A stretch of DNA of 6,227 nucleotides from NCBI GenBank assembly GCA_905192625.1, contig CAJJLI010000143.1, positions 1 to 6,227 on the forward strand, in the 5' to 3' direction. The notes under the pieces were generated by a model. It did no database searches and had not been told where the DNA came from. It saw only the letters and a list, made by a program, of their open reading frames with translations. The translations under genes and the position numbers were made by a program. Below are positions 1-5,394 of this stretch, one piece after another (position 1 is the stretch's first letter; each line of letters begins with the position of its first letter). The stretch comes from an uncultured Clostridium sp. Lineage in GTDB: Bacteria; Bacillota; Clostridia; Lachnospirales; Lachnospiraceae.

Positions 1-35
1 AGGATTGGCCTTTTCAACCTCATCGAACAGCATAA

Positions 36-104
36 ACATTTGGTGCATATTTATTTGTATCCTTTACTGGCGAAAGTGAAATCGGAGAACAAATATATTT
101 TTCC
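36..104 (+). other. In-frame GH43 N-terminal coding without a start codon
   Basis: The 23 codons directly upstream of the GTG at 105 read TFGAYLFVSFTGE followed by SEIGEQIYFS. This is the first blade strand expected at the N-terminus of this type of GH43 enzyme (YLFVxFTGE, then GEQIYF, then SxDGLHW). The stretch contains no ATG, GTG or TTG in this frame and is closed upstream by TAA at 33-35. TTG (40-42) and GTG (43-45) exist in another frame, so one missing base nearby would restore a start. Either a small frameshift or substitution has damaged the 5' end, or the enzyme starts in a non-standard way. Confidence 0.7.
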
Positions 105-947
105 GTGAGCTTAGATGGTTTACATTGGGAGGATTTAAACGGTGGTAGACCGGTATTAAGTTCATCCATTGGAGAAAAAGGTGTAAGAGATCCTTATATT
201 TTAAGAAATTGTATCGATAATAAATTCTACATAATTGCTACAGATTTACGCATTGCCAATGGAAAAGGATGGGATATAGCAGTTAATCATGGTAGCAGAT
301 CAATCATTGTTTGGGAGTCTGATGATTTGATACAGTGGTCTAGAGAAAAGAGTATTGAGGTTGGAGTAAATAGAGCAGGTTGTGTGTGGGCGCCAGAGGC
401 TATTTATGATCGTACAAAAGATGCTTATTTGGTATTCTGGGCTTCTAATGTAGAAGAATCTAAAGAAGAGACTGCAAAACATAAAATTTATTGCTCCTAT
501 ACGAGAGATTTTATTAATTTTACACCTGCAGAAAAATATATTGAAAGAGAGAATGATGTCATCGACACAACGATATATGAAGAACAAGGAATATATTATC
601 GTTTTTCTAAGGATGAAACGGAAAAGAACATTCAAATTGATAAAGGAGAAGTATTAAATTCAACTTTATTTACTAGAGTATCTGCTGCTGTTATCGATTC
701 CATCCATGGTGTTGAAGGTCCAACAATTTTTAAATTTAATGACCGCGAAGAATGGTGTCTCATGGTGGATCAGTATGCAGCTAGAGCGGGATATTTACCA
801 TTTGTAACAAGTAATTTATCGAGTGGTGAGTTTCGAATGCTAGAGAAGAATGAATACAATATGGGTACGAATAAAAAAAGGCACGGTTCGGTATTAAACA
901 TAACAATGGAAGAATATAATCATTTAAATAGCACTTGGGGCTTGTAA
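105..947 (+). CDS. GH43 family glycoside hydrolase (5' end abnormal)
   Basis: A five-bladed beta-propeller glycosidase of family GH43, the family of beta-xylosidases, alpha-L-arabinofuranosidases and arabinanases. The three expected active-site acids are visible: D29 in RDPYIL (general base), D154 in VIDTTI (pKa modulator) and E204 in VEGP (general acid). WAPEAIYD (95-102) and the late RHGSV (H260) are further family signatures. There is no signal peptide, so it probably acts in the cytoplasm on imported oligosaccharides from xylan or arabinan. The exact substrate cannot be read. The GTG at 105 is the first usable start after the in-frame TAA at 33-35, but it has no well-placed ribosome binding site (CGGAG at 83-87 is 17 nt away), and family sequence continues upstream of it. 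The true start is therefore doubtful and the gene may be a 5'-damaged copy. It precedes an ArsR-type regulator on the same strand. Confidence 0.82.
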   Translation: MSLDGLHWEDLNGGRPVLSSSIGEKGVRDPYILRNCIDNKFYIIATDLRIANGKGWDIAVNHGSRSIIVWESDDLIQWSREKSIEVGVNRAGCVWAPEAIYDRTKDAYLVFWASNVEESKEETAKHKIYCSYTRDFINFTPAEKYIERENDVIDTTIYEEQGIYYRFSKDETEKNIQIDKGEVLNSTLFTRVSAAVIDSIHGVEGPTIFKFNDREEWCLMVDQYAARAGYLPFVTSNLSSGEFRMLEKNEYNMGTNKKRHGSVLNITMEEYNHLNSTWGL

Positions 948-992
948 TATGATACTACCTAAAACTACACTTAGCCTTCATTGTGTTTTAAT

Positions 993-1020
993 AAAGTGCT
1001 TTTCTTTTCTTTAGCACTGT
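993..1020. promoter_or_regulatory. Inverted repeat, candidate operator of the ArsR-type regulator
   Basis: AAAGTGCT (993-1000) and AGCACTGT (1013-1020) form an inverted repeat that is perfect over AGTGCT/AGCACT and is separated by a 12-nt pyrimidine tract. It lies between the expected -35 region and the -10 hexamer of the regulator's promoter, where a bound dimer would block RNA polymerase. No T-tract follows it, so it is not a standard terminator for the glycosidase. Autoregulation is inferred from its position. Confidence 0.45.
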
Positions 1021-1028
1021 GCTACAAT
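1020..1028 (+). promoter_or_regulatory. Extended -10 promoter for the ArsR-type regulator
   Basis: TGC followed by TACAAT (-10 at 1023-1028) matches the TGnTATAAT extended -10 pattern. The region 17 nt upstream is T-rich (around TTTTCT at 1000-1005) and gives only a weak -35, which is usual for extended -10 promoters. The predicted transcript starts near 1035, about 30 nt before the ATG at 1065. Confidence 0.5.
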
Positions 1029-1054
1029 GAAAGATATTTGTAGAATCAGTGATT

Positions 1055-1061
1055 GGAGGGA
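1055..1061 (+). promoter_or_regulatory. Ribosome binding site fixing the regulator start
   Basis: GGAGGGA lies 5 nt from its GGAGG core to the ATG at 1065. The longer reading from the TTG at 1053 overlaps this site and would leave no ribosome binding site, so the ATG at 1065 is preferred. Confidence 0.8.
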
Positions 1062-1064
1062 GTT

Positions 1065-1985
1065 ATGCGTCAATCGGTACAATTAAAATTAGATGATTTG
1101 GAACAATTAGCATCGATAGGCAGAGCTCTGTCTGTAAGCACGCGAATCGAGATATTACAATTATTATGTAAGAAAGATATGAATATCAATGAAATTGCAG
1201 AGTGCCTAGGAATACCTCAATCTTCAGCTGCAGCTCATATAAAAGTATTAGAAGAAACTAATTTAATAAAAACAACCTTACAACCTGGTGTTCGGGGATC
1301 AATGAAACTTTGTTCTAAGACTATCGATGCAATACAAATTTTTCTTCAGTCCTCAATGAAGGACGTAGAGAAAAAAGAAATAATACATATGCCGATTGGT
1401 AATTATGTAGATTACAAAGTTGAACCAACTTGCGGTATTGTATCTGAAAAAGGTCCAATTGGCCAAGAAGATGAACCTCGATGTTTTTACCATCCAGAGC
1501 GTTATAAGGCAAAGCTATTGTGGCTTGGTAAGGGATATGTTGAATATCGTTTTCCAAATAATATTTTGAAACAGGTAAATGAAAAACGTTTGGATATATC
1601 TATGGAAATTTGTTCTGAAGATCATGAGTATAATATGGATTTTCCTTCTGACATAACACTTTGGATCAATGGGATAGATGCCGGTACATTTACTTGCAAA
1701 AGTGATTTTGGTGGGCGCAGAGGAGTCTTAAATCCTGAGTGGTGGCCAGATAAGAATACACAATACGGTGTATTAAAAACATGGAGTCTGAGACAAGAAG
1801 GTACATTCATTGATGATGAATTGGTTTATAAAACACCGATCTCATCTTACCAGTTAGGGCAAACAGAATATATCTCTGTTCGACTAGGTATAAAGGAAGA
1901 TGCAGAGCATCAAGGTGGTATTAATTTATTTGGTGATTGTTTTGGAGATTATCCACAACACATTAAGATGATTATTTATTATTAG
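1065..1985 (+). CDS. ArsR-type winged-helix regulator with large C-terminal domain
   Basis: A 306-residue transcriptional regulator. Residues 12-85 form an ArsR/SmtB-type winged helix: STRIEILQLL, then INEIAECLGIPQSS and AAHIKVLEETNLI (scaffold and recognition helices about 42-66), then the wing. The metal-binding ELCVC motif of classical ArsR sensors is absent, so a metal role is unlikely. About 200 further residues follow, far beyond the usual 100-120 aa. They are rich in beta strands and aromatics (WWPDKNTQYGVLKTW at 226-240, GGINLFGDCFGDY near 284-296) and look like a ligand-binding sandwich. Similar HTH-plus-sandwich proteins are known beside arabinose- and xylose-releasing hydrolases, which fits the GH43 gene immediately upstream. 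Carbohydrate sensing is inferred. The gene has its own promoter and a possible operator. Confidence 0.8.
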   Translation: MRQSVQLKLDDLEQLASIGRALSVSTRIEILQLLCKKDMNINEIAECLGIPQSSAAAHIKVLEETNLIKTTLQPGVRGSMKLCSKTIDAIQIFLQSSMKDVEKKEIIHMPIGNYVDYKVEPTCGIVSEKGPIGQEDEPRCFYHPERYKAKLLWLGKGYVEYRFPNNILKQVNEKRLDISMEICSEDHEYNMDFPSDITLWINGIDAGTFTCKSDFGGRRGVLNPEWWPDKNTQYGVLKTWSLRQEGTFIDDELVYKTPISSYQLGQTEYISVRLGIKEDAEHQGGINLFGDCFGDYPQHIKMIIYY

Positions 1986-1997
1986 AGCATAGGAAGA

Positions 1998-2035
1998 AAG
2001 CTTTTGCAGCGATTAAATTTCGTCTGCGGGAGCTT
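1998..2035 (+). other. Strong stem-loop upstream of asnA
   Basis: The arm AAGCTTTTGCAG (1998-2009) can pair with CTGCGGGAGCTT (2024-2035) as RNA, giving 12 continuous base pairs that include three G-U wobbles, around a 14-nt loop that can close further through CGA/TCG. No T-run follows, so it is not an ordinary intrinsic terminator on the + strand. It sits 35 nt before the asnA start and leaves the ribosome binding site free. It could be an mRNA stability or processing element between the regulator and asnA, or a weak attenuator. There is too little room for a T-box leader. Confidence 0.5.
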
Positions 2036-2054
2036 AGTATATAAATGAAATAGG

Positions 2055-2062
2055 AAAAGGAG
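2055..2062 (+). promoter_or_regulatory. asnA ribosome binding site
   Basis: AAAAGGAG ends 7 nt before the ATG at 2070. This is a near-ideal clostridial site and confirms that start. Confidence 0.85.
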
Positions 2063-2069
2063 TAGTACG

Positions 2070-3080
2070 ATGGAGCACTTATTAATTCCAGAAGGGTATA
2101 AGCCTGCCACTTCGATCAAAGAAACACAAGGGGCAATAAAACATGTAAAGGATCATTTTGAGCGACAATTAGCCAAGCAGCTTAATTTAACAAGAGTATC
2201 CGCACCTTTATTTGTTAAGCCAGAGTCCGGATTGAATGATAATTTGAATGGGGTAGAACGTCCAGTTAGTTTTGGAGTTAAAGAACTAAATGATGAAAAG
2301 GTAGAAATTGTTCATTCTTTGGCAAAGTGGAAACGTATGGCTCTTAAAAAATACGGATTTTCTTATGGCGAAGGCCTCTATACGGATATGAATGCGATTC
2401 GACGTGATGAAGATACGGATAACATCCATTCAATCTTTGTAGATCAGTGGGATTGGGAGAAGATTATATTAAAAGATGAACGTAATGTTGAAACTTTAAA
2501 AACAGTAGTTCGTAGCGTTTATCAAGCACTAAAAGATACAGAGCATTACATTGCGGATAAATATGAATACATAGATGAAATATTACCGGAAGAGATTGCA
2601 TTTGTTACTACCCAAGAGCTTGAAAATCTATATCCAAATGATACACCGAAAGAAAGAGAGAATAAAATAGCAAAATTAAAAGGAGCTGTATTTATCATGC
2701 AAATCGGTGGTGTGTTAGCTTCTGGAGAACGCCATGATGGTAGAGCGCCTGATTATGATGATTGGGAACTCAATGGTGATATTGTTGTGTATTATCCGGT
2801 GTTAGATCAAGCGTTAGAACTATCATCAATGGGAATTCGTGTAGACGAGGATTCCTTGGTGAAACAATTACAGATAACTGATTGCATGGATAGAGCGGAG
2901 TTACCATTCCAAAAGGCACTGATTCATAAGGAGCTTCCTTATACAATCGGTGGTGGTATTGGTCAATCAAGAATTTGTATGTTCTTTTTAAGAAAAGCTC
3001 ATATTGGAGAAGTTCAAAGCTCCATCTGGCCGGATAGCATTATGAAACAAGCGGAAGAACTAAATTTTCCAATATTATAA
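2070..3080 (+). CDS. asnA: Aspartate--ammonia ligase (asparagine synthetase A)
   Basis: Makes asparagine from aspartate, ammonia and ATP in the cytoplasm, via an aspartyl-adenylate on a class II aminoacyl-tRNA-synthetase-like fold. The 336-residue length matches the family (E. coli AsnA is 330), and similarity to the recalled E. coli sequence runs end to end. Matching blocks are VSAPLFV, GLNDNLNGVE (D57 corresponds to E. coli D46), VHSLAKWKR, EGLYTDMNAIR.DED, FVDQWDWE, RAPDYDDW, LNGDI, ELSSMGIRVD and TIGGGIGQSR. E. coli has a roughly 10-residue insertion after DYDDW that is absent here, as in many Firmicute versions. It uses free ammonia and has no glutaminase domain. It follows the ArsR-type regulator by 84 nt on the same strand, has no clear promoter of its own and is closed by a strong terminator. 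Confidence 0.97.
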   Translation: MEHLLIPEGYKPATSIKETQGAIKHVKDHFERQLAKQLNLTRVSAPLFVKPESGLNDNLNGVERPVSFGVKELNDEKVEIVHSLAKWKRMALKKYGFSYGEGLYTDMNAIRRDEDTDNIHSIFVDQWDWEKIILKDERNVETLKTVVRSVYQALKDTEHYIADKYEYIDEILPEEIAFVTTQELENLYPNDTPKERENKIAKLKGAVFIMQIGGVLASGERHDGRAPDYDDWELNGDIVVYYPVLDQALELSSMGIRVDEDSLVKQLQITDCMDRAELPFQKALIHKELPYTIGGGIGQSRICMFFLRKAHIGEVQSSIWPDSIMKQAEELNFPIL

Positions 3081-3111
3081 AGTTAAAATATAAGAATAGA
3101 CAATACCAAAT

Positions 3112-3148
3112 AAGAAACTGCTGAAATTTAATAGCAGTTTCTTTTTTT
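3112..3148 (+). terminator. Intrinsic terminator of asnA
   Basis: GAAACTGCT (3114-3122) pairs perfectly with AGCAGTTTC (3133-3141) around a 10-nt loop and is followed by seven T (3142-3148). With the flanking AA/TT the stem reaches 11 bp. It begins about 30 nt after the asnA stop and separates asnA from the downstream ATPase-like operon. Confidence 0.93.
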
Positions 3149-3421
3149 ATTACAAGAAACTTCTCAAAACTAATAAATGGTGCAGTTTTTTTGTGTTATA
3201 CTTTCAGAACCAACATAGAGTGGCTAATTCGTTAAGCAGCAAATACTGGTTTGCCAAGGTATAAATTTACTATGGGATAAGTGTAATTTGTCATCTTTTG
3301 ATGTAGAAAGAAACAGAAAAACAGTAAGTATGTCAGAAATAAGAAAGAAAAAAGAGATGAGTTTGTAATAATTGGATAAAAATTACAATTATTTATGTGA
3401 AAATCCACAAATGAAAAAGGC
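3149..3421. other. Long A/T-rich intergenic stretch, no gene found
   Basis: No convincing ORF is present. The few ATG-started frames (for example at 3177 and 3330) are about 12-13 codons long and lack a ribosome binding site. An isolated extended -10 (TGT then TATACT, -10 at 3197-3202) is followed by nested complementary segments up to about 3276. A purine-rich tract (about 3304-3362) follows. TTGTAAT (3363-3369) and ATTACAA (3382-3388) then begin the repeat cluster that leads into the downstream promoter. Confidence 0.6.
3197..3276 (+). other. Possible promoter plus folded RNA segment (unidentified)
   Basis: TATACT at 3197-3202, with an upstream TG, could start a transcript near 3209. Downstream, CATAG (3214-3218) is complementary to CTATG (3270-3274), and inside it TGGC (3221-3224) is complementary to GCCA (3253-3256). 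Between them GCTAA-TTCG-TTAAGC can form a small hairpin with a TTCG loop, and ATACTGG-TTTG-CCAAGGTAT offers an alternative hairpin. I could not match this to a known riboswitch or small RNA, and there is no terminator after it. The pairing could be chance in A/T-rich DNA. Confidence 0.25.
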
Positions 3422-3450
3422 TTTACAAAAACGCAACAATAAACTATTAT
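3422..3450 (+). promoter_or_regulatory. Sigma-A promoter of the ATPase-like pair
   Basis: The -35 TTTACA (3422-3427) and -10 TATTAT (3445-3450) have the optimal 17-nt spacing. An exact TATAAT at 3448-3453 overlaps but would need a 20-nt spacer. Transcription would start near 3457 and leave a leader of about 195 nt before the ATG at 3652. Confidence 0.65.
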
Positions 3451-3469
3451 AATTGTATATTACAATTAT
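3449..3469. promoter_or_regulatory. Palindrome over the -10 and transcription start, candidate operator
   Basis: ATAATTGTA (3449-3457) and TACAATTAT (3461-3469) form a perfect inverted repeat of 9-bp arms with a 3-nt centre. It overlaps the -10 element and predicted start site, a classic repressor position. As RNA it would place a short hairpin at the very 5' end of the transcript. Confidence 0.5.
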
Positions 3470-3639
3470 TTACAATTTATCTACACAAATAGCAAAAATG
3501 ATAATTCATATTCGAATAATTCGTGTAAAAATCTTCATATCATGAATATTCTAATTAAATCAGTTAAAAAACCTCCAGTAAAAACATCATAAAACAGAAG
3601 AAAAATTTGTTATATATGAATAAGGGGCTCTTAAATTTG

Positions 3640-3647
3640 AAGGGGGG
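3640..3647 (+). promoter_or_regulatory. Ribosome binding site fixing the start of the first ATPase-like gene
   Basis: AAGGGGGG (the A/G run ending at 3647) is 4 nt before the ATG at 3652. The in-frame TTG at 3607 and ATG at 3616 have no such site, so the protein is taken to start MVKIAFWSN at 3652. Confidence 0.75.
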
Positions 3648-3651
3648 AAAT

Positions 3652-4473
3652 ATGGTGAAAATTGCATTTTGGTCAAACGATCGTGATGCGGGAGTAACTG
3701 CAAATCTTGCGGCAATTAGTGTCATTGCTTTGCATGAGGGGCAAAGTAAAACACTATTATTAGAAAATCATTATAGTTCTAATAATTTGGCAAGATATCT
3801 AATTCCATCGCGTATGGAATTTCTCAAAGAAGTTGAGGTATATTATTTGGGACATGGAACAAGGGATTGTCTGGTACAGCAGCTAGAGAGAGGGACAAGC
3901 AAAAAAAGAGCAGAGCTATCAACGATTGAATTAATCAACGATAGTTTATTTTATCTGCCACAGAATCGTTTACAGGAAGATTTCTTTGATTATGAGTTTC
4001 ATTGGAACCAATTACCGCTAATTCGTCAATTTGAAGAAAAAGGACATTATATTTTTATTGATACTAAAGTAAATAATAGTTTGAGCTCTAAAATGATTTT
4101 AGATGAGGCAGATTTAGTGGTGGTTAGTTTAAGACAAGACATTCGTTCTTTTATAGAGTTTTATCAAGAATATTCGTCTTTGTTACAAAAGACGTTCTTT
4201 ATAGTGAGTGATTATCGTAAGAATCGGGATGTAACCATAAGACACATACAAAAGCGTTTTGGAATCCCGACAAATCGAATTTCTACGATCTTACATAATA
4301 TAGAATTTGAAAGTGCCCTATATGAGGGAAGAGTTATAGAGTTCATAAATCGCAATTTAACATGTATCAGTACGGATCCTAATTACGATTTTATCATTGA
4401 ATTAATGAATACCACGAGAAAAATTATGCTAATTAATGATTATAAGAAGTTAAAAAAAGAAGAGGTTATTTAG
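3652..4473 (+). CDS. Degenerate MinD/ParA-type (TadZ/CpaE-like) ATPase homologue
   Basis: A 273-residue cytoplasmic protein with the overall plan of a deviant-Walker P-loop ATPase but a broken nucleotide loop. The N-terminus reads KIAFWSNDRDAGVTANLAA where MinD-like proteins have SxKGGVGKTTxAxNLA, so both lysines are gone (GVT in place of GKT). Later landmarks persist: HYIFIDT (132-138) as a Walker B-like strand, then DEADLVVVSLRQD (151-163), FFIVSDY (182-188) at the strand expected to carry base-recognition residues, and a C-terminal NIEFESALYEGRVIEFI (216-232) and PNYDFI (243-248). Such atypical ATPases are known as TadZ/CpaE, which place Flp/Tad pilus machinery. That role here is inferred, and no pilus gene is adjacent. 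It forms an operon with the related gene 22 nt downstream. A signal peptide and membrane segments are absent. Confidence 0.65.
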   Translation: MVKIAFWSNDRDAGVTANLAAISVIALHEGQSKTLLLENHYSSNNLARYLIPSRMEFLKEVEVYYLGHGTRDCLVQQLERGTSKKRAELSTIELINDSLFYLPQNRLQEDFFDYEFHWNQLPLIRQFEEKGHYIFIDTKVNNSLSSKMILDEADLVVVSLRQDIRSFIEFYQEYSSLLQKTFFIVSDYRKNRDVTIRHIQKRFGIPTNRISTILHNIEFESALYEGRVIEFINRNLTCISTDPNYDFIIELMNTTRKIMLINDYKKLKKEEVI

Positions 4474-4480
4474 CGAGGTA

Positions 4481-4489
4481 AGGAAGGAG
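4481..4489 (+). promoter_or_regulatory. Ribosome binding site of the second ATPase-like gene
   Basis: AGGAAGGAG ends 6 nt before the ATG at 4496. It lies in the 22-nt gap after the first gene's TAG and supports independent, efficient translation within one transcript. Confidence 0.85.
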
Positions 4490-4495
4490 TATACA

Positions 4496-5350
4496 ATGAA
4501 AATTGCCTTTAAAAGTTACGGGTATGAGGATAGTTGGACTGGTACCATCATTCATATGATTTCATCCATGTGTAAAGTTTTATATGGTCAAGAGAATATT
4601 GTATTAAAATCACGGGTTAACAAGAATAAAAAAGAGTTTCCATTGACAAAAAAAGAACAGAAGCAGCGGATCGATCAATTAAGATTAGGAATTGAAACGA
4701 TTTCTCAAAGAATTAGAGAAGGTAGCTGTACAAAGGAATTGTTCATGGACTATAATACGTTCTTACAAGAACAAAGATTTGATTATAACGTTAAGGAGTC
4801 TTCGATATATTCGAGAGATTTTATTTGTGAGCAAGATAAGGCATTTCATCAAATGATTACATTGGCAGAGCAATGCTATGAAAATGTGTATTTGGATTGT
4901 GGGATGGAGCAAAGTTACTCTTCACAAGAAATAATAAGAGAGGCAGATTTAACATTTATTAATTTAAATCCAGAAAAAAATATATTAAAGGATGTATTCC
5001 TACGATATGATTTAACGAATTACAATGTATGTATTTTATTGGAGTATGACGATATCAAAAAAGAGAAAACATCAAACCATATCTTTTATAGCTATCCATT
5101 TTTAAATGCAGATAACACAATATTTATACCACAGAATAAAGAATTTAAATCTGTAAATTCAGAATCTAATACGACAAATCTAATTTATCAAAATATCGAA
5201 TGTGAACCAAGCGATACTAATTTTCTGTTTATTGAAGGTATTAAAAATACAGCATATAAAATAAATGAAATTGCAAGGATTGAGGTTTCAAAAGGTGAGA
5301 AAAAGAATTTTCATACGAAGAAATTAAGCGAGGTGTTCGAGGTTAGTTAA
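4496..5350 (+). CDS. Second, more divergent ATPase-like paralogue
   Basis: A 284-residue cytoplasmic protein that appears to be a diverged paralogue of its upstream neighbour. Both start KIAF.S, then carry GxTxxxxxxxS-like helices and a strand around LYGQENIVLKS (29-39, against EGQSKTLLLEN in the first protein). Here the phosphate-loop region (SYGYEDSWTGT, 7-17) has no glycine-lysine signature at all. A Walker B-like strand NVYLDCG (130-136), IREADLTFINLNPE (147-160) and a C-terminal YQNIECEPSDTNFLFI (231-246) mirror the first protein's order. Residues 40-75 are a charged, lysine-rich helical insert that the first protein lacks. It probably does not bind ATP in the normal way and may be a structural partner of the first protein. 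No assigned family is claimed, and a TadZ-like relationship is an inference from the neighbour. Confidence 0.55.
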   Translation: MKIAFKSYGYEDSWTGTIIHMISSMCKVLYGQENIVLKSRVNKNKKEFPLTKKEQKQRIDQLRLGIETISQRIREGSCTKELFMDYNTFLQEQRFDYNVKESSIYSRDFICEQDKAFHQMITLAEQCYENVYLDCGMEQSYSSQEIIREADLTFINLNPEKNILKDVFLRYDLTNYNVCILLEYDDIKKEKTSNHIFYSYPFLNADNTIFIPQNKEFKSVNSESNTTNLIYQNIECEPSDTNFLFIEGIKNTAYKINEIARIEVSKGEKKNFHTKKLSEVFEVS

Positions 5351-5385
5351 TAAAAAGGGTACCACATGCTTGAAGCGGATACCCT
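5351..5385. terminator. Bidirectional terminator between convergent genes
   Basis: AGGGTA (5356-5361) pairs with TACCCT (5380-5385). The stem continues through CC/GG past a bulged A, with a small inner GCT/AGC hairpin. On the minus strand the stem runs into TTTTTATT and ends the degV transcript 10 nt after its stop. On the plus strand the downstream T-rich stretch is weaker, but the hairpin starts just 5 nt after the ATPase-like operon ends. Confidence 0.8.
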
Positions 5386-5394
5386 AAAATTAAT

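Larger units (their letters stand above)
3363..3477. repeat. Cluster of TACAATT boxes and a direct repeat
   Basis: ATTACAATTATTTA occurs twice exactly (3382-3395 and 3459-3472, 77 bp apart). The core TACAATT recurs at 3384-3390, 3461-3467 and 3471-3477, and inverted copies occur at 3451-3457 (AATTGTA) and 3363-3369 (TTGTAAT). The boxes flank and overlap the promoter of the ATPase-like pair, which suggests binding sites for a regulator. Low-complexity A/T composition makes some chance recurrence likely. Confidence 0.5.

Noticed and set aside
1..108. Open frame 1 reading RIGLFNLIEQ at the left edge
   Set aside because: It shows no similarity to GH43 or another family I recognise and runs out of phase through the GH43-like sequence. 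It could be a gene end or chance.
300..635. Open frame on the minus strand inside the GH43 gene
   Set aside because: It is the shadow of a clear GH43 coding sequence. The translation is rich in F, I and C with no domain, and no ribosome binding site precedes it.
2004..2045. Separate asnA promoter (TTGCAG with TATAAA at 2040-2045)
   Set aside because: The spacing is about 30 nt, far from the 16-18 needed, no extended -10 is present, and the TTGCAG lies inside the stem-loop.
3202..3290. Cyclic di-GMP type I riboswitch, suggested by CTGGTTTGCC
   Set aside because: The required upstream GCAAAGCC-like core and tetraloop receptor are not present, so the similarity is limited to a short segment.
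3412..3453. Thirteen-codon ORF starting MKKALQK
   Set aside because: It has no ribosome binding site, overlaps the -35 and -10 of the promoter, and is of a length expected by chance.
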